Assembly: GCF_900103455.1 (NCBI RefSeq)
Contig: NZ_FNHI01000006.1
Location: forward strand, 186,001-250,000
From: Streptomyces wuyuanensis
GTDB taxonomy: Bacteria; Actinomycetota; Actinomycetes; Streptomycetales; Streptomycetaceae
Direction of reading: 5' to 3'
Length of the DNA: 64,000 nt
Part shown: in pieces, positions 8,811-16,670 of the stretch
Numbering within the stretch: position 1 is the stretch's first letter
Layout of the letters: each line of letters starts with the position of its first letter
Program-made: the position numbers and the translations under genes
Notes under the pieces: generated by a model
Database searches by the model: none
Seen by the model: the letters and a program-made list of their open reading frames with translations, nothing else
Told to the model about the DNA's origin: nothing

Positions 8811-9023
8811 ATGATCGGAATCGTGATCGGCATCGGGGTGATCGTGGTCATCGGGCTCGCGGTGGCCGCGGCGAGCGGCAGGCGCGGGGGGCGTTCGCGC
8901 CGCGGCGGTGGCAACAGCTGGTGGGCCGGCGGAAGCGGCGGTTCCTCCTGCGGCGGGGGCTCGTCCTGCGGCGGAGGGTCCTCGTGCGGCGGCGGCGGCG
9001 GTGGCTGCGGAGGCGGCAGCTGA
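8811..9023 (+). CDS. Single-span membrane peptide with Gly/Ser/Cys repeat tail
   Basis: This gene encodes 70 aa. Residues 1-21 form one membrane helix (MIGIVIGIGVIVVIGLAVAAA), then a basic stretch (SGRRGGRSRRGGG), then NSWWAGG, then three GGSSCG-type units ending in GGGCGGGS with four cysteines in all. The positive-inside rule puts the tail in the cytoplasm. GGTGAGG is the ribosome-binding site. Similar Gly/Cys tails end larger TIGR04222-type membrane proteins in Streptomyces. The tail also resembles thiazole-rich peptide cores such as microcin B17, but no modification genes are nearby. A metal- or redox-active tail is another option. Confidence 0.7.
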   Translation: MIGIVIGIGVIVVIGLAVAAASGRRGGRSRRGGGNSWWAGGSGGSSCGGGSSCGGGSSCGGGGGGCGGGS

Positions 9024-9389
9024 CCACCCGTGCGACGGCGGGGCGGCTGACACGGGGCAGCCGGCCCGCCGGGACCGGGGGCGCTCGGACGGAACGAACT
9101 TCCGCCGGGCGCCTTCCTGTTGACGGGCGATGCACTTATCCGCCGGTGTTGTGCACTTCCTCCATGGGTTTCTGTTGAACAGTTGAACCGTAAGGCCCCC
9201 CAGGGGATGTAATGCACGTCAAGTTGGGTAAAAGCGCTGTGGACGTCGCGCACTTCATGGTTCCCTCGCTGTTGAGAACATCCAGCCCTCGGACCGTCTG
9301 TGGACCCGAGTCGGCAGATCCCCCACCCTCCCTGTGCTGCCTCCGGGGCGCCCCGGTCCACCTGTCACGCGTGTTTGCGGAGCCGACCC
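9024..9389. other. 366-bp intergenic region with TGCACTT motifs
   Basis: No convincing gene is seen. The stretch is AT-richer than its surroundings and should carry the promoter of the DUF2617 gene. It contains TGCACTTATCC, TGTGCACTTCC, TGCACGTCAAG and GCGCACTTCA between about 9130 and 9255, and the direct repeat GTTGAACAGTTGAAC near 9175-9189. TTGAAC (9184) and TGTAAT (9209) are candidate promoter elements with a long 19-bp spacer. Confidence 0.4.
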
Positions 9390-9908
9390 ATGCTCACGAC
9401 CCTGAAGACCTCCTATACCGACACCCGCGCGGCCGACCTGGCCTGGGCACTGGGTCGGGAGCCGCTGCCCGCGCTCGCCGAGCTCGATCTCGAACTGGCA
9501 GGCACAAAACTGCAGTTGAGACTTCTGGGCGCCTCGCACCAGGTGCTGCTCGAAGGGGAGCACGGCACCTGCTCGGAGACGGTCGCGTGCATGCCCGGCC
9601 GCAGCACCCCGCTGCCGCTGGGAGTGGCGCGGCGGCTCGGGGACTGGGAGTACGAGTTCGCCGCGCGTGTCGAGACGCTGTCCGAGGGCTCGTTCGCGGG
9701 GCGCGCGCAGGAGTTGCTGGCGCTGGTGGCCGACCATCCGCACGGGCTGGCCGGCACGTTCCCCGGCTCGCCGCACGCGTTCACGGCGATGGTGGCGCAG
9801 CAGGTGGACGGCCAGATGCGATGGCGCACGTGGCACGCGTACCCGCAGGAGGGCCAGTTGGTCGTGACCCGCACGCACGTCGGCGCGCGCGTGCCCGTCC
9901 CGCGCTGA
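9390..9908 (+). CDS. DUF2617 family protein
   Basis: This 172-aa soluble protein is conserved in Streptomyces and matches my memory of the DUF2617 family. It has a two-part layout: ALAELDLELAGTKLQLRLLGASHQVL, then a central helical region and a closing MRWRTWHAYPQEGQLVVTRT strand pair. The function is unknown. The ATG at 9390 is preferred over upstream ATGs at 9212 and 9300 because codon bias and the conserved MLTTLKTSYTDTRAADL start begin here. It lies directly upstream of the spermidine-synthase-like gene, about 85 bp away, but a joint operon is uncertain. Confidence 0.75.
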   Translation: MLTTLKTSYTDTRAADLAWALGREPLPALAELDLELAGTKLQLRLLGASHQVLLEGEHGTCSETVACMPGRSTPLPLGVARRLGDWEYEFAARVETLSEGSFAGRAQELLALVADHPHGLAGTFPGSPHAFTAMVAQQVDGQMRWRTWHAYPQEGQLVVTRTHVGARVPVPR

Positions 9909-9992
9909 TCCCAACCGTCGCCACGGCATTTCGGGGCAGTTGCACCCGTGTGGGTGACGCTTCGGGATGGATGAGTGACGTAGCGTTACGGC

Positions 9993-11525
9993 ATGATCGA
10001 CCAGCCTGTGTCAGCACCGGTACGGGGCGGGGTGCGGCCGCCGCCCGTCCGTCCGGGCGCGGGCCGGTTCCTCGTCCTCCTCGTGGTGTTCGTCTGCGCC
10101 GCCTGCGGTCTGGTGTACGAGCTCGAACTCGTCGCCCTCGCCTCGTACTTGATCGGCGACTCCGTCACCCAGGCGTCCGTCGTGCTCTCCGTCATGGTGT
10201 TCGCGATGGGCGTCGGCTCGCTGCTCGCCAAGCGCCTGCGCTGCCACGCCGCCGTCGGCTTCGGCCTGGTGGAGGCGGCGCTCGCGCTGATCGGCGGCTG
10301 CTCGGCCCTCGTGCTGTACGCGGCGTTCGCCTGGCTGGGCGAGGCCCGGTACGCGCTGGTGGCCTTCTCGCTCGCGATCGGCGTGCTGATCGGCGCCGAG
10401 ATCCCGCTGCTGATGAGCCTGATCCAGCGGGCGTCACGGCGCGGCGGCCGCGGCGAGGAGGACGCCGCGGGGACGGTCGCCGACCTCTTCGCCGCGGACT
10501 ACGTGGGGGCGCTCGTCGGCGGCCTCGCGTTCCCGTTCCTGCTGCTGCCGTGGCTCGGCCAGCTGACCGGTGCCCTGCTCACGGGCGCGGTGAACGCGGT
10601 GGCGGGCGGGGCGCTGGTGCTGTGGCTGTTCCGGCGGGACATCTCGCCGCGGGCGCGGTGGTGGCTGCTCGGCGCGAATCTGGCCGTGCTGGCCGTGCTG
10701 GCCACCGCGACGGCGCTGGTCGCCGACTTCGAGGCGGCGGCGCGGCGGGCCGTGTACGGCGAGCCGGTGCGGGTGGCCGTGCACACCGGGGTGCAGGAGG
10801 TCGTCCTGACCGGCGCGGAGGACGGGCCGGTCGACCTGTTCCTGGACGGCCGGCTGCAGATGAGCGGCGGGGACGGGGACCGTCATCACAGGGCGCTGGT
10901 GCACCCCGCGATGCGTCAGGGCCCGCACGCGCGCGTGCTGGTCCTCGGCGGCGGTGACGGGCTGGCGGCGCGCGAGGCGCTCCGCCACCCGGCGGTGCGC
11001 TCGGTCACCGTGGTCGAACTCGACCCGGGGATGGTCCGGCTGGCGCGCACGGATCCGGCGCTGTCCGCGCTGAACGGCCATGTGTACCGGGATCCGCGGG
11101 TGAAGGTCGTGTACGCGGACGCGTTCCGCTGGCTGCGGGGCGCGACGGCGCCCCGCCACGCGTACGACGTGGTGGTCTCGGACCTGCCCGACCCGGGCGT
11201 CACACCCAGCACCAAGCTGTACTCGCAGGAGTTCTACGGGCTCACGGCCGGGGTCCTCGCGGACGGCGGACGGCTCGCCGTGCACGCCGGACCGGTCGGG
11301 GCGCGCCCGCACGCGTACTGGACGGTCGAGTCCACGATCCGTGCGGCGGGCTTCGCGACCCGGCCCTACCGCGCGCCCGGACGCCCCGATCGCGGTTTCG
11401 TCCTCGCCGTCCCGGAGGCCCGTGGCGTCCCGCCGGCGCCCGGTCCCGGCGTGCTCGGCGTCGAGGAGGAGCGGCCGGGGGACGTGCCGCCGTCGACGCT
11501 GCTGCGGCCGCGGTACGCCGACTGA
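9993..11525 (+). CDS. Membrane-fused spermidine-synthase-like protein
   Basis: This gene encodes 510 aa. Residues about 25-265 hold seven membrane helices (starting [20 protein letters not shown]). The C-terminal half is a SAM-fold aminopropyltransferase-like domain with [33 protein letters not shown] and VVSDLPDP, corresponding to the motif I and acidic catalytic regions of SpeE. Such fused proteins are widespread in actinobacteria, and a polyamine product is plausible but not shown. The membrane half may sense or move the product. It begins 85 bp after the DUF2617 gene. Confidence 0.85.
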   Translation: MIDQPVSAPVRGGVRPPPVRPGAGRFLVLLVVFVCAACGLVYELELVALASYLIGDSVTQASVVLSVMVFAMGVGSLLAKRLRCHAAVGFGLVEAALALIGGCSALVLYAAFAWLGEARYALVAFSLAIGVLIGAEIPLLMSLIQRASRRGGRGEEDAAGTVADLFAADYVGALVGGLAFPFLLLPWLGQLTGALLTGAVNAVAGGALVLWLFRRDISPRARWWLLGANLAVLAVLATATALVADFEAAARRAVYGEPVRVAVHTGVQEVVLTGAEDGPVDLFLDGRLQMSGGDGDRHHRALVHPAMRQGPHARVLVLGGGDGLAAREALRHPAVRSVTVVELDPGMVRLARTDPALSALNGHVYRDPRVKVVYADAFRWLRGATAPRHAYDVVVSDLPDPGVTPSTKLYSQEFYGLTAGVLADGGRLAVHAGPVGARPHAYWTVESTIRAAGFATRPYRAPGRPDRGFVLAVPEARGVPPAPGPGVLGVEEERPGDVPPSTLLRPRYAD

Positions 11526-11595
11526 GCGCCGTGGACTGTGCCGGTTCTGCACAGAACGACTCACGTCGGCCCGGGGCTGAGTAGGCTCGGCTTCC

Positions 11596-12582
11596 ATGGA
11601 GCATGAGGTGTTCGTTCCGGTACCGGCAGACAGTCTCCGGCGGACGCTGGCCGACCCCGCGCGGGTCGCCCGGTGCGTCCCGGGGCTCCAGCGGGACGCC
11701 GACGCGTCGGCGGGCCCGCTCGGGGGGCGCCTGAAGGTCCGCGTGGGCGGTCACACCATCACCTACCGGGGTGCGCTCCGGATCACCGAGACGGACGGCG
11801 GCTTCTCGGTCGAGGGCGAGGGCACGGAGGCCCGCGGCCACGGCTCGGCCAAGCTGGCCCTGACCGTCCGGATCACCGAGGCCGAGGGCGGCGCCACGCT
11901 CGGCTTCACCGGAACGGCCCACGCGGACGGGCGTCTCGCGGACGCCGCCCCGGGCACTGCGGAACAGGCCGCGAGGCGCCTGCTCGACCGGTTCGCCTCG
12001 TCCCTGGAGGCCGCGGCGGGGGAGGAGGGGCGCGCGGCGGCCGGGGACACGGGCTCGGGCGCCGGCCCCGAGGATCCGGGCAGTGGGTCCGCGGCCGGAG
12101 CCGCACCCGCGCAGGACTCGGGAGTGGCCGAGCCGACGGACGCGGACACCGGCACGGACAGCGCCAAGGGCGCCGACGCCGACGCGGCGGCGACCGGGGC
12201 CGGGACGGCGTCCCGAACCCCGGGCGGTGACGCCTCGGCGGCACCGGCCGACGGGAGCGGCGCGCGGGAGGACGCGGTGGAGGACGACGAGGACGCGTCC
12301 CTGTTCGACGTCGACGTGCCGCCGCCGTCGCTGGACCCGCTGGCCGACGAGGTGTTCGGGGAGGACGACGAGCCGCCCGCGGAGGCCGCCCACGCCCGCC
12401 GGACGATGATCGGCCGCAGCGCGGAGGAGGTGGACCACGCGCCACCGCGAGGCCGGTACGCCCCCGTCCCCGCACCCCAGCCCGCCACCGCCGGGAGCAC
12501 CCTGCGCTGGGCCGCCCCCGCCGCCGCGCTCGCCATCGCCTCCGCCGTCGTCGTCGGACGCGCGCTGCGCCGCCGGAGGTAG
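11596..12582 (+). CDS. CoxG-like SRPBCC protein with C-terminal membrane anchor
   Basis: This is a 328-aa protein. Residues 1-145 match the carbon-monoxide-dehydrogenase subunit G (CoxG) type START-like fold: MEHEVFVPVPADSLRRTLAD, VARCVPGLQRD, LTVRITEAEGG. An acidic, Ala/Gly/Asp-rich linker (about 150-280) follows, then one membrane helix (AAPAAALAIASAVVVGRAL) and RRRR at the end, so it is probably tail-anchored with the SRPBCC domain in the cytoplasm. No CO-dehydrogenase genes are nearby, so a lipid- or ligand-binding role is more likely than metal-centre assembly. Confidence 0.8.
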   Translation: MEHEVFVPVPADSLRRTLADPARVARCVPGLQRDADASAGPLGGRLKVRVGGHTITYRGALRITETDGGFSVEGEGTEARGHGSAKLALTVRITEAEGGATLGFTGTAHADGRLADAAPGTAEQAARRLLDRFASSLEAAAGEEGRAAAGDTGSGAGPEDPGSGSAAGAAPAQDSGVAEPTDADTGTDSAKGADADAAATGAGTASRTPGGDASAAPADGSGAREDAVEDDEDASLFDVDVPPPSLDPLADEVFGEDDEPPAEAAHARRTMIGRSAEEVDHAPPRGRYAPVPAPQPATAGSTLRWAAPAAALAIASAVVVGRALRRRR

Positions 12583-12648
12583 CGGGCGGGGCCTCGAGCG
12601 GCCCACGCGGCAGGGGCATGCCCGGCCGTCCGCCAGTAGGGTCGGGGT

Positions 12649-13449
12649 GTGAGTAGCGAAGAGAACGTCCGGCTCACCGCCGGCGACGTCGAGTTGACCG
12701 TCACTCCGGACAACGGCTGCCGGATCAGCAGCTTCCGCATCGCGGGTACCGAGCTGCTTCGGCAGGGCGAGCGATACGGCTGCTTCCCGATGGTTCCCTG
12801 GTGCGGCCGCACCGAGAACGGCCGCTTCCGCAACGGCGGCGTGGAACACCAGCTGCCCGTCAACGATCCGCCGCACGCCATCCACGGCACCGGACGGGAC
12901 ACCGCCTGGCGGACCGCCCGCACCGGCCCCGCCCAGGCCGTCTTCACCTACGAACTCGGCGAACCCTGGCCGTACACGGGGCTCGTCACCCAGACGTTCG
13001 AGCTGAGCGAGGACTCGCTGACCCTCCAGCTCGGCATCGAGACGTACGGCGACTCGTTCCCCGCCCAGGCGGGCTGGCACCCGTGGTTCCAGCGTCATGC
13101 CTTCCCCGACGGCAAGGGGGCCCGGCTCGACTTCATCCCCGACTGGCAGGAGGAGCGGGGCTCCGACCATCTGCCCACCGGCCGGCGGATCGGGCCCATG
13201 CCCGGCCCGTGGGACGACTGCTTCGGCATGGAGGACGGTGTCGATGTCACCCTCACCTGGCCGGAGCAGCTGGAGCTGACCGTGAAGAGCCGGACCGAGT
13301 GGGTGGTCGTCTACGACGAGCAGGAGGAGGCGGTCTGCGTCGAGCCGCAGTCAGGGCCCCCGAACGGCCTGAACACGCACCCGCGTCTGGTCACGCCCAT
13401 CGACCCTCTCGAGATCGCGACGACCTGGTCGTGGCGACGGCTCGCCTAG
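12649..13449 (+). CDS. Aldose 1-epimerase (galactose mutarotase-like)
   Basis: This gene encodes a 266-aa cytosolic beta-sandwich enzyme that interconverts alpha and beta anomers of hexoses. PMVPWCGRTENGRF (sugar-binding Arg), NDPPHAIHGTGRD (catalytic-type His), GWHPWFQRH (second His) and CVEPQSGPPNGLN (catalytic Glu) fit the family. The GTG at 12649 starts VSSEENVRL. It lies between the CoxG-like gene and pyrE. The substrate is not known; it could also be a hexose-6-phosphate epimerase of the YeaD type. Confidence 0.88.
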   Translation: MSSEENVRLTAGDVELTVTPDNGCRISSFRIAGTELLRQGERYGCFPMVPWCGRTENGRFRNGGVEHQLPVNDPPHAIHGTGRDTAWRTARTGPAQAVFTYELGEPWPYTGLVTQTFELSEDSLTLQLGIETYGDSFPAQAGWHPWFQRHAFPDGKGARLDFIPDWQEERGSDHLPTGRRIGPMPGPWDDCFGMEDGVDVTLTWPEQLELTVKSRTEWVVVYDEQEEAVCVEPQSGPPNGLNTHPRLVTPIDPLEIATTWSWRRLA

Positions 13450-13523
13450 GCGCTGTCGCACTGCGGTACCGGGCCGGGGCCGGAGGCGGTCCCGGCCCGG
13501 GCCGGAGAGCAGGGCATAAGCTC

Positions 13524-14069
13524 ATGGCCATGACTGACGTACGTGCTGAGCTGCTCCAGCAGATCAAGGACAAGGCCGTGGTGCACGGCAAGGTGACCCT
13601 CTCCTCGGGTCGTGAGGCCGACTACTACATCGACCTTCGCCGGATCACGCTGGACGGCGAGGCCGCGCCGATGGTCGGCCGGGTCATGCTCGATCTGACC
13701 AAGGAGCTGGACTTCGACTGCGTCGGCGGTCTGACGCTCGGCGCCGACCCCGTCGCATCGGCGATGCTGCATGCCTCCGCCGCCCGCGGTGAGCGTCTGG
13801 ACGCCTTCGTCGTACGGAAGGCCCAGAAGACGCACGGGATGCAGCGCCGGATCGAGGGCGCGGACGTCAAGGGCCGCCGCTGCCTCGTCGTCGAGGACAC
13901 CTCCACGACCGGCGGTTCGCCGCTGACCGCCGTCGAGGCCGTCCGCGAGGCAGGCGGCGAGGTCGTCGCCGTGGCCACGATCGTGGACCGTGGCGCCGCC
14001 GGGGCGATCGCCGAGGCCGGGCTGCCCTATCTGACCGGATTCGAACTGTCGGACCTCGGTCTCGACTGA
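13524..14069 (+). CDS. pyrE: Orotate phosphoribosyltransferase
   Basis: This 181-aa enzyme converts orotate and PRPP to OMP in pyrimidine synthesis. The PRPP-binding motif VVEDTSTTGGSP is intact, as are SSGREADYYIDLRRITLDG at the N-terminus and VVRKAQKTHG in the catalytic loop. ATGs at 13524 and 13530 are both possible; AGCAGG is better spaced for the first. A stem-loop containing a parS site follows the stop. Other pyr genes are not in this window, as expected for Streptomyces where pyrE is separate. Confidence 0.95.
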   Translation: MAMTDVRAELLQQIKDKAVVHGKVTLSSGREADYYIDLRRITLDGEAAPMVGRVMLDLTKELDFDCVGGLTLGADPVASAMLHASAARGERLDAFVVRKAQKTHGMQRRIEGADVKGRRCLVVEDTSTTGGSPLTAVEAVREAGGEVVAVATIVDRGAAGAIAEAGLPYLTGFELSDLGLD

Positions 14070-14102
14070 TCCGGACCACCGGATCTGACCTGCGCTTTCC
14101 GC

Positions 14103-14139
14103 AAGGGGCGGGCGTTTCACGTGAAACGTCCCGCCCCTT
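14103..14139 (+). terminator. pyrE terminator stem with parS at its tip
   Basis: AAGGGGCGGG/CCCGCCCCTT arms enclose the palindrome GTTTCACGTGAAAC, with a single bulged base, giving an almost perfect 18-bp stem followed by TTGTTCTC. It should end pyrE transcription. Confidence 0.85.
14114..14127. promoter_or_regulatory. parS site (ParB binding)
   Basis: GTTTCACGTGAAAC is an exact match to the 14-bp Streptomyces parS consensus, on which ParB loads for chromosome segregation during sporulation. Most parS copies in S. coelicolor cluster near oriC. This copy is embedded in the pyrE terminator hairpin. I found no second perfect copy in the window. Confidence 0.93.
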
Positions 14140-14245
14140 GTTCTCTGAGCCCCCATGGGCGTCTGGAAAGATAGGTGCGACGATGACGTCGCCCCCAGGT
14201 CAGGGTGCCAAGCAACGCAAACCGCACATCACAAGGAGCGGACAG

Positions 14246-15268
14246 ATGCCCATCGCAACCCCCGAGGTCTACAACGAGATGCTCGACCGGGCGAAGGCAG
14301 GCAAGTTCGCCTACCCGGCCATCAACGTCACCTCGTCCCAGACCCTGCACGCTGCGCTGCGCGGTTTCGCGGAGGCCGAGAGCGACGGCATCGTCCAGAT
14401 CTCCACCGGTGGTGCGGAGTTCCTGGGTGGCCAGTACAGCAAGGACATGGTGACGGGCGCCGTCGCCCTCGCCGAGTTCGCGCACGTCGTGGCCGACAAG
14501 TACCCGGTCAACATCGCCCTGCACACCGACCACTGCCCGAAGGACAAGCTGGACGGCTACGTCCGCCCGCTGCTGGCCATCTCCGAGCAGCGTGTCGCCC
14601 AGGGCCAGAACCCGCTCTTCCAGTCGCACATGTGGGACGGCTCCGCCGAGACCCTCGCCGACAACCTGGCGATCGCCCAGGAGCTGCTGGCCCGCGCAGC
14701 CGCCGCCAAGATCATCCTCGAGGTCGAGATCACCCCGACCGGCGGCGAGGAGGACGGCGTCACGCACGAGATCAACGACGAGCTGTACACCACCGTCGAG
14801 GACGCCATCCGCACCGCCGAGGCGCTCGGCCTGGGTGAGAAGGGCCGCTACCTGCTGGCCGCGTCCTTCGGCAACGTCCACGGCGTCTACAAGCCGGGCA
14901 ACGTCGTGCTCCGTCCCGAGCTGCTCAAGGAGCTCCAGGAGGGCGTCGCGGCCAAGTACGGCAAGTCCGAGCCGTTCGACTTCGTCTTCCACGGCGGCTC
15001 CGGCTCCACGGCCGAGGAGATCGCGGTCGCGCTGGAGAACGGCGTCGTCAAGATGAACCTCGACACCGACACCCAGTACGCCTTCAGCCGCCCCGTCGCG
15101 GACCACATGTTCAAGAACTACGACGGTGTCCTGAAGGTCGACGGCGAGGTCGGCTCCAAGAAGACCTACGACCCGCGCACCTGGGGCAAGGCCGCCGAGG
15201 CCGGCATGTCGAAGCGTGTCCTCGAGGCCTGCCAGGTGCTGCGCGCCGCGGGCAACAAGATGAAGTAA
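14246..15268 (+). CDS. fba: Class II fructose-bisphosphate aldolase
   Basis: This gene encodes the 340-aa zinc-dependent glycolytic aldolase that cleaves fructose 1,6-bisphosphate. Zinc and phosphate ligands are visible: ALHTDHCPKDKLDGY, EVEITPTGGEEDG, SFGNVHGVYKPGNV and HGGSGSTAEEI. AAGGAG lies 7 bp before the ATG at 14246. It has its own transcript: the parS terminator lies upstream, and a strong terminator follows at 15300. It is a single-copy core gene in Streptomyces. Confidence 0.97.
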   Translation: MPIATPEVYNEMLDRAKAGKFAYPAINVTSSQTLHAALRGFAEAESDGIVQISTGGAEFLGGQYSKDMVTGAVALAEFAHVVADKYPVNIALHTDHCPKDKLDGYVRPLLAISEQRVAQGQNPLFQSHMWDGSAETLADNLAIAQELLARAAAAKIILEVEITPTGGEEDGVTHEINDELYTTVEDAIRTAEALGLGEKGRYLLAASFGNVHGVYKPGNVVLRPELLKELQEGVAAKYGKSEPFDFVFHGGSGSTAEEIAVALENGVVKMNLDTDTQYAFSRPVADHMFKNYDGVLKVDGEVGSKKTYDPRTWGKAAEAGMSKRVLEACQVLRAAGNKMK

Positions 15269-15299
15269 GGGCAAGCGGGACGAGACCCAGTCCGACGTG

Positions 15300-15330
15300 A
15301 GGCCCGGTACCGGCGAGCGGTGCCGGGCCT
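15300..15330 (+). terminator. Terminator after fba
   Basis: AGGCCCGGTACCG pairs with CGGTGCCGGGCCT (13 bp, one G-U) around a GCGAG loop, followed by TCGTCC. Confidence 0.85.
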
Positions 15331-15355
15331 TCGTCCTGTCCGGAGGGATCCGACG

Positions 15356-16519
15356 TTGACGCACCAGGGCACGTACGACTTCGACACCCCCGTCGACCGG
15401 CGCGGCACCGCCAGCGTGCAGTGGGACGGTGTCGCCGACCGGTTCGGCGTGGACGGACTGCTGCCGTTCACCATCTCCGACATGGACTTCGCGTCTCCGC
15501 CGGAGGTGCTGGACGCACTGCGCGAGCGTCTCGCCCACGGGGTCTTCGGGTACACCGACTGGCGGCTGGGCGAGTTCCGCGAGGCGATATCCGGCTGGTA
15601 CGCCGGCAGGCACGACACCGTGCTCGATCCGGAACGGATCGTCTACGGGCCGTCGGTGCTCAACCAGCTGTCCCAACTGCTGCGGATGTGGACGGAACCG
15701 GGCGACGGCGTGGTCGTCCACACCCCCACGTACGACGGCTTCCGCAAGGCGGTCACGGGACTCGGGAGGCGGCTCAGGGGGGTCGTGGTGGGCGATGCGG
15801 CCGGGCTGGAGCAGGAGCTCGCCCGGCCGGACGCGAAGGTGCTGATCCTCTGTTCGCCCCACAACCCCACCGGGCGGGTGTGGACCGAGGACGAGCTGAA
15901 GGGGTTCTCCCTGCTGGCGGAGACGCACCGCGTCGCCGTGATCTCCGACGAGATCCACGCGGACTTCGTGCACGACGGTCACCGGCATCTGCCGTGGACG
16001 CGGTTCGCGGACGACCGGGGACGGTGGGCCGTGGTCACATCGGCGTCGAAGGCGTTCAACTTCCCGGCGCTGACCGGCTCGTACGGGATCATCGGCGACC
16101 CGGAGGAGCGTGCCGCGTTCATCCGGCGGATGGAGACGGGTGAGGGCCTCGCGTCGCCCGCGGTGCTCTCGCTGACCGCGCACATCGCGGCGTACCGGGA
16201 CGGCGCCGGATGGCTGGACGCCGCCCGCGCCTACGCGGCGGGGAATCTGGCGATGTTGGAGGAGCGGCTGCGGTCGGCCTTCCCCGTCCTGGGCTGGGAG
16301 CCGCCGCAGGCGGGGTATCTGGCGTGGATCGACCTCCGGGCGCTGGGTGTGGACGACGAGGCGCTCCAGCGGGAGTTGGTCGAGCGGGAACGCGTCGCGA
16401 TCATGCCCGGCGCGGTGTACGGGGCCGAGGGCTTCGTCCGCCTCAATCTGGGCTGCCCGCGTGCCAAGGCGGAGGTGGGCGCGGATGCGCTGGTGCGGGC
16501 ACTGACCCGGCTGGTCTGA
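15356..16519 (+). CDS. MalY/PatB-type PLP enzyme (cystathionine beta-lyase-like)
   Basis: This 387-aa fold-type I PLP enzyme begins with a TTG at 15356, preceded by CGGAGGGA. The opening TPVDRRGTASVQWDGV and LPFTISDMDFASPPEV are hallmarks of the MalY/PatB group of C-S lyases. SPHNPTGRVWTEDEL, ISDEIHADFVHDG and TSASKAFNFPAL (PLP lysine) complete the active site. It probably releases homocysteine, pyruvate and ammonia from cystathionine, or acts on another cysteine conjugate. An upstream ATG at 15320 falls inside the fba terminator and is not used. Confidence 0.88.
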   Translation: MTHQGTYDFDTPVDRRGTASVQWDGVADRFGVDGLLPFTISDMDFASPPEVLDALRERLAHGVFGYTDWRLGEFREAISGWYAGRHDTVLDPERIVYGPSVLNQLSQLLRMWTEPGDGVVVHTPTYDGFRKAVTGLGRRLRGVVVGDAAGLEQELARPDAKVLILCSPHNPTGRVWTEDELKGFSLLAETHRVAVISDEIHADFVHDGHRHLPWTRFADDRGRWAVVTSASKAFNFPALTGSYGIIGDPEERAAFIRRMETGEGLASPAVLSLTAHIAAYRDGAGWLDAARAYAAGNLAMLEERLRSAFPVLGWEPPQAGYLAWIDLRALGVDDEALQRELVERERVAIMPGAVYGAEGFVRLNLGCPRAKAEVGADALVRALTRLV

Positions 16520-16615
16520 CCGTGTCGTCCTGGCCGGGGGCCCGCCCGTGACCGGAGCGGACCGGGCCCCACACCCGTCCCCGTAGCGGCCCGGTCCCAC
16601 GCCCGTCGCCCGCCC

Positions 16616-16646
16616 CCCGGCCGCGGGTCCGTGACCCGCGGCCGGG
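16616..16646 (+). terminator. Terminator after the MalY-like gene
   Basis: CCCGGCCGCGGGTC and its perfect complement form a 14-bp stem around CGT. It lies about 100 bp after the stop and 25 bp before the MFS gene. Confidence 0.7.
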
Positions 16647-16670
16647 TCGCCGGGAGGCCCGGCGGACGGA

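Noticed and set aside
8811..9023. Calling the Gly/Cys peptide a microcin B17-like RiPP
   Set aside because: It has a membrane helix instead of a leader peptide, and no cyclodehydratase, dehydrogenase or exporter genes are adjacent.
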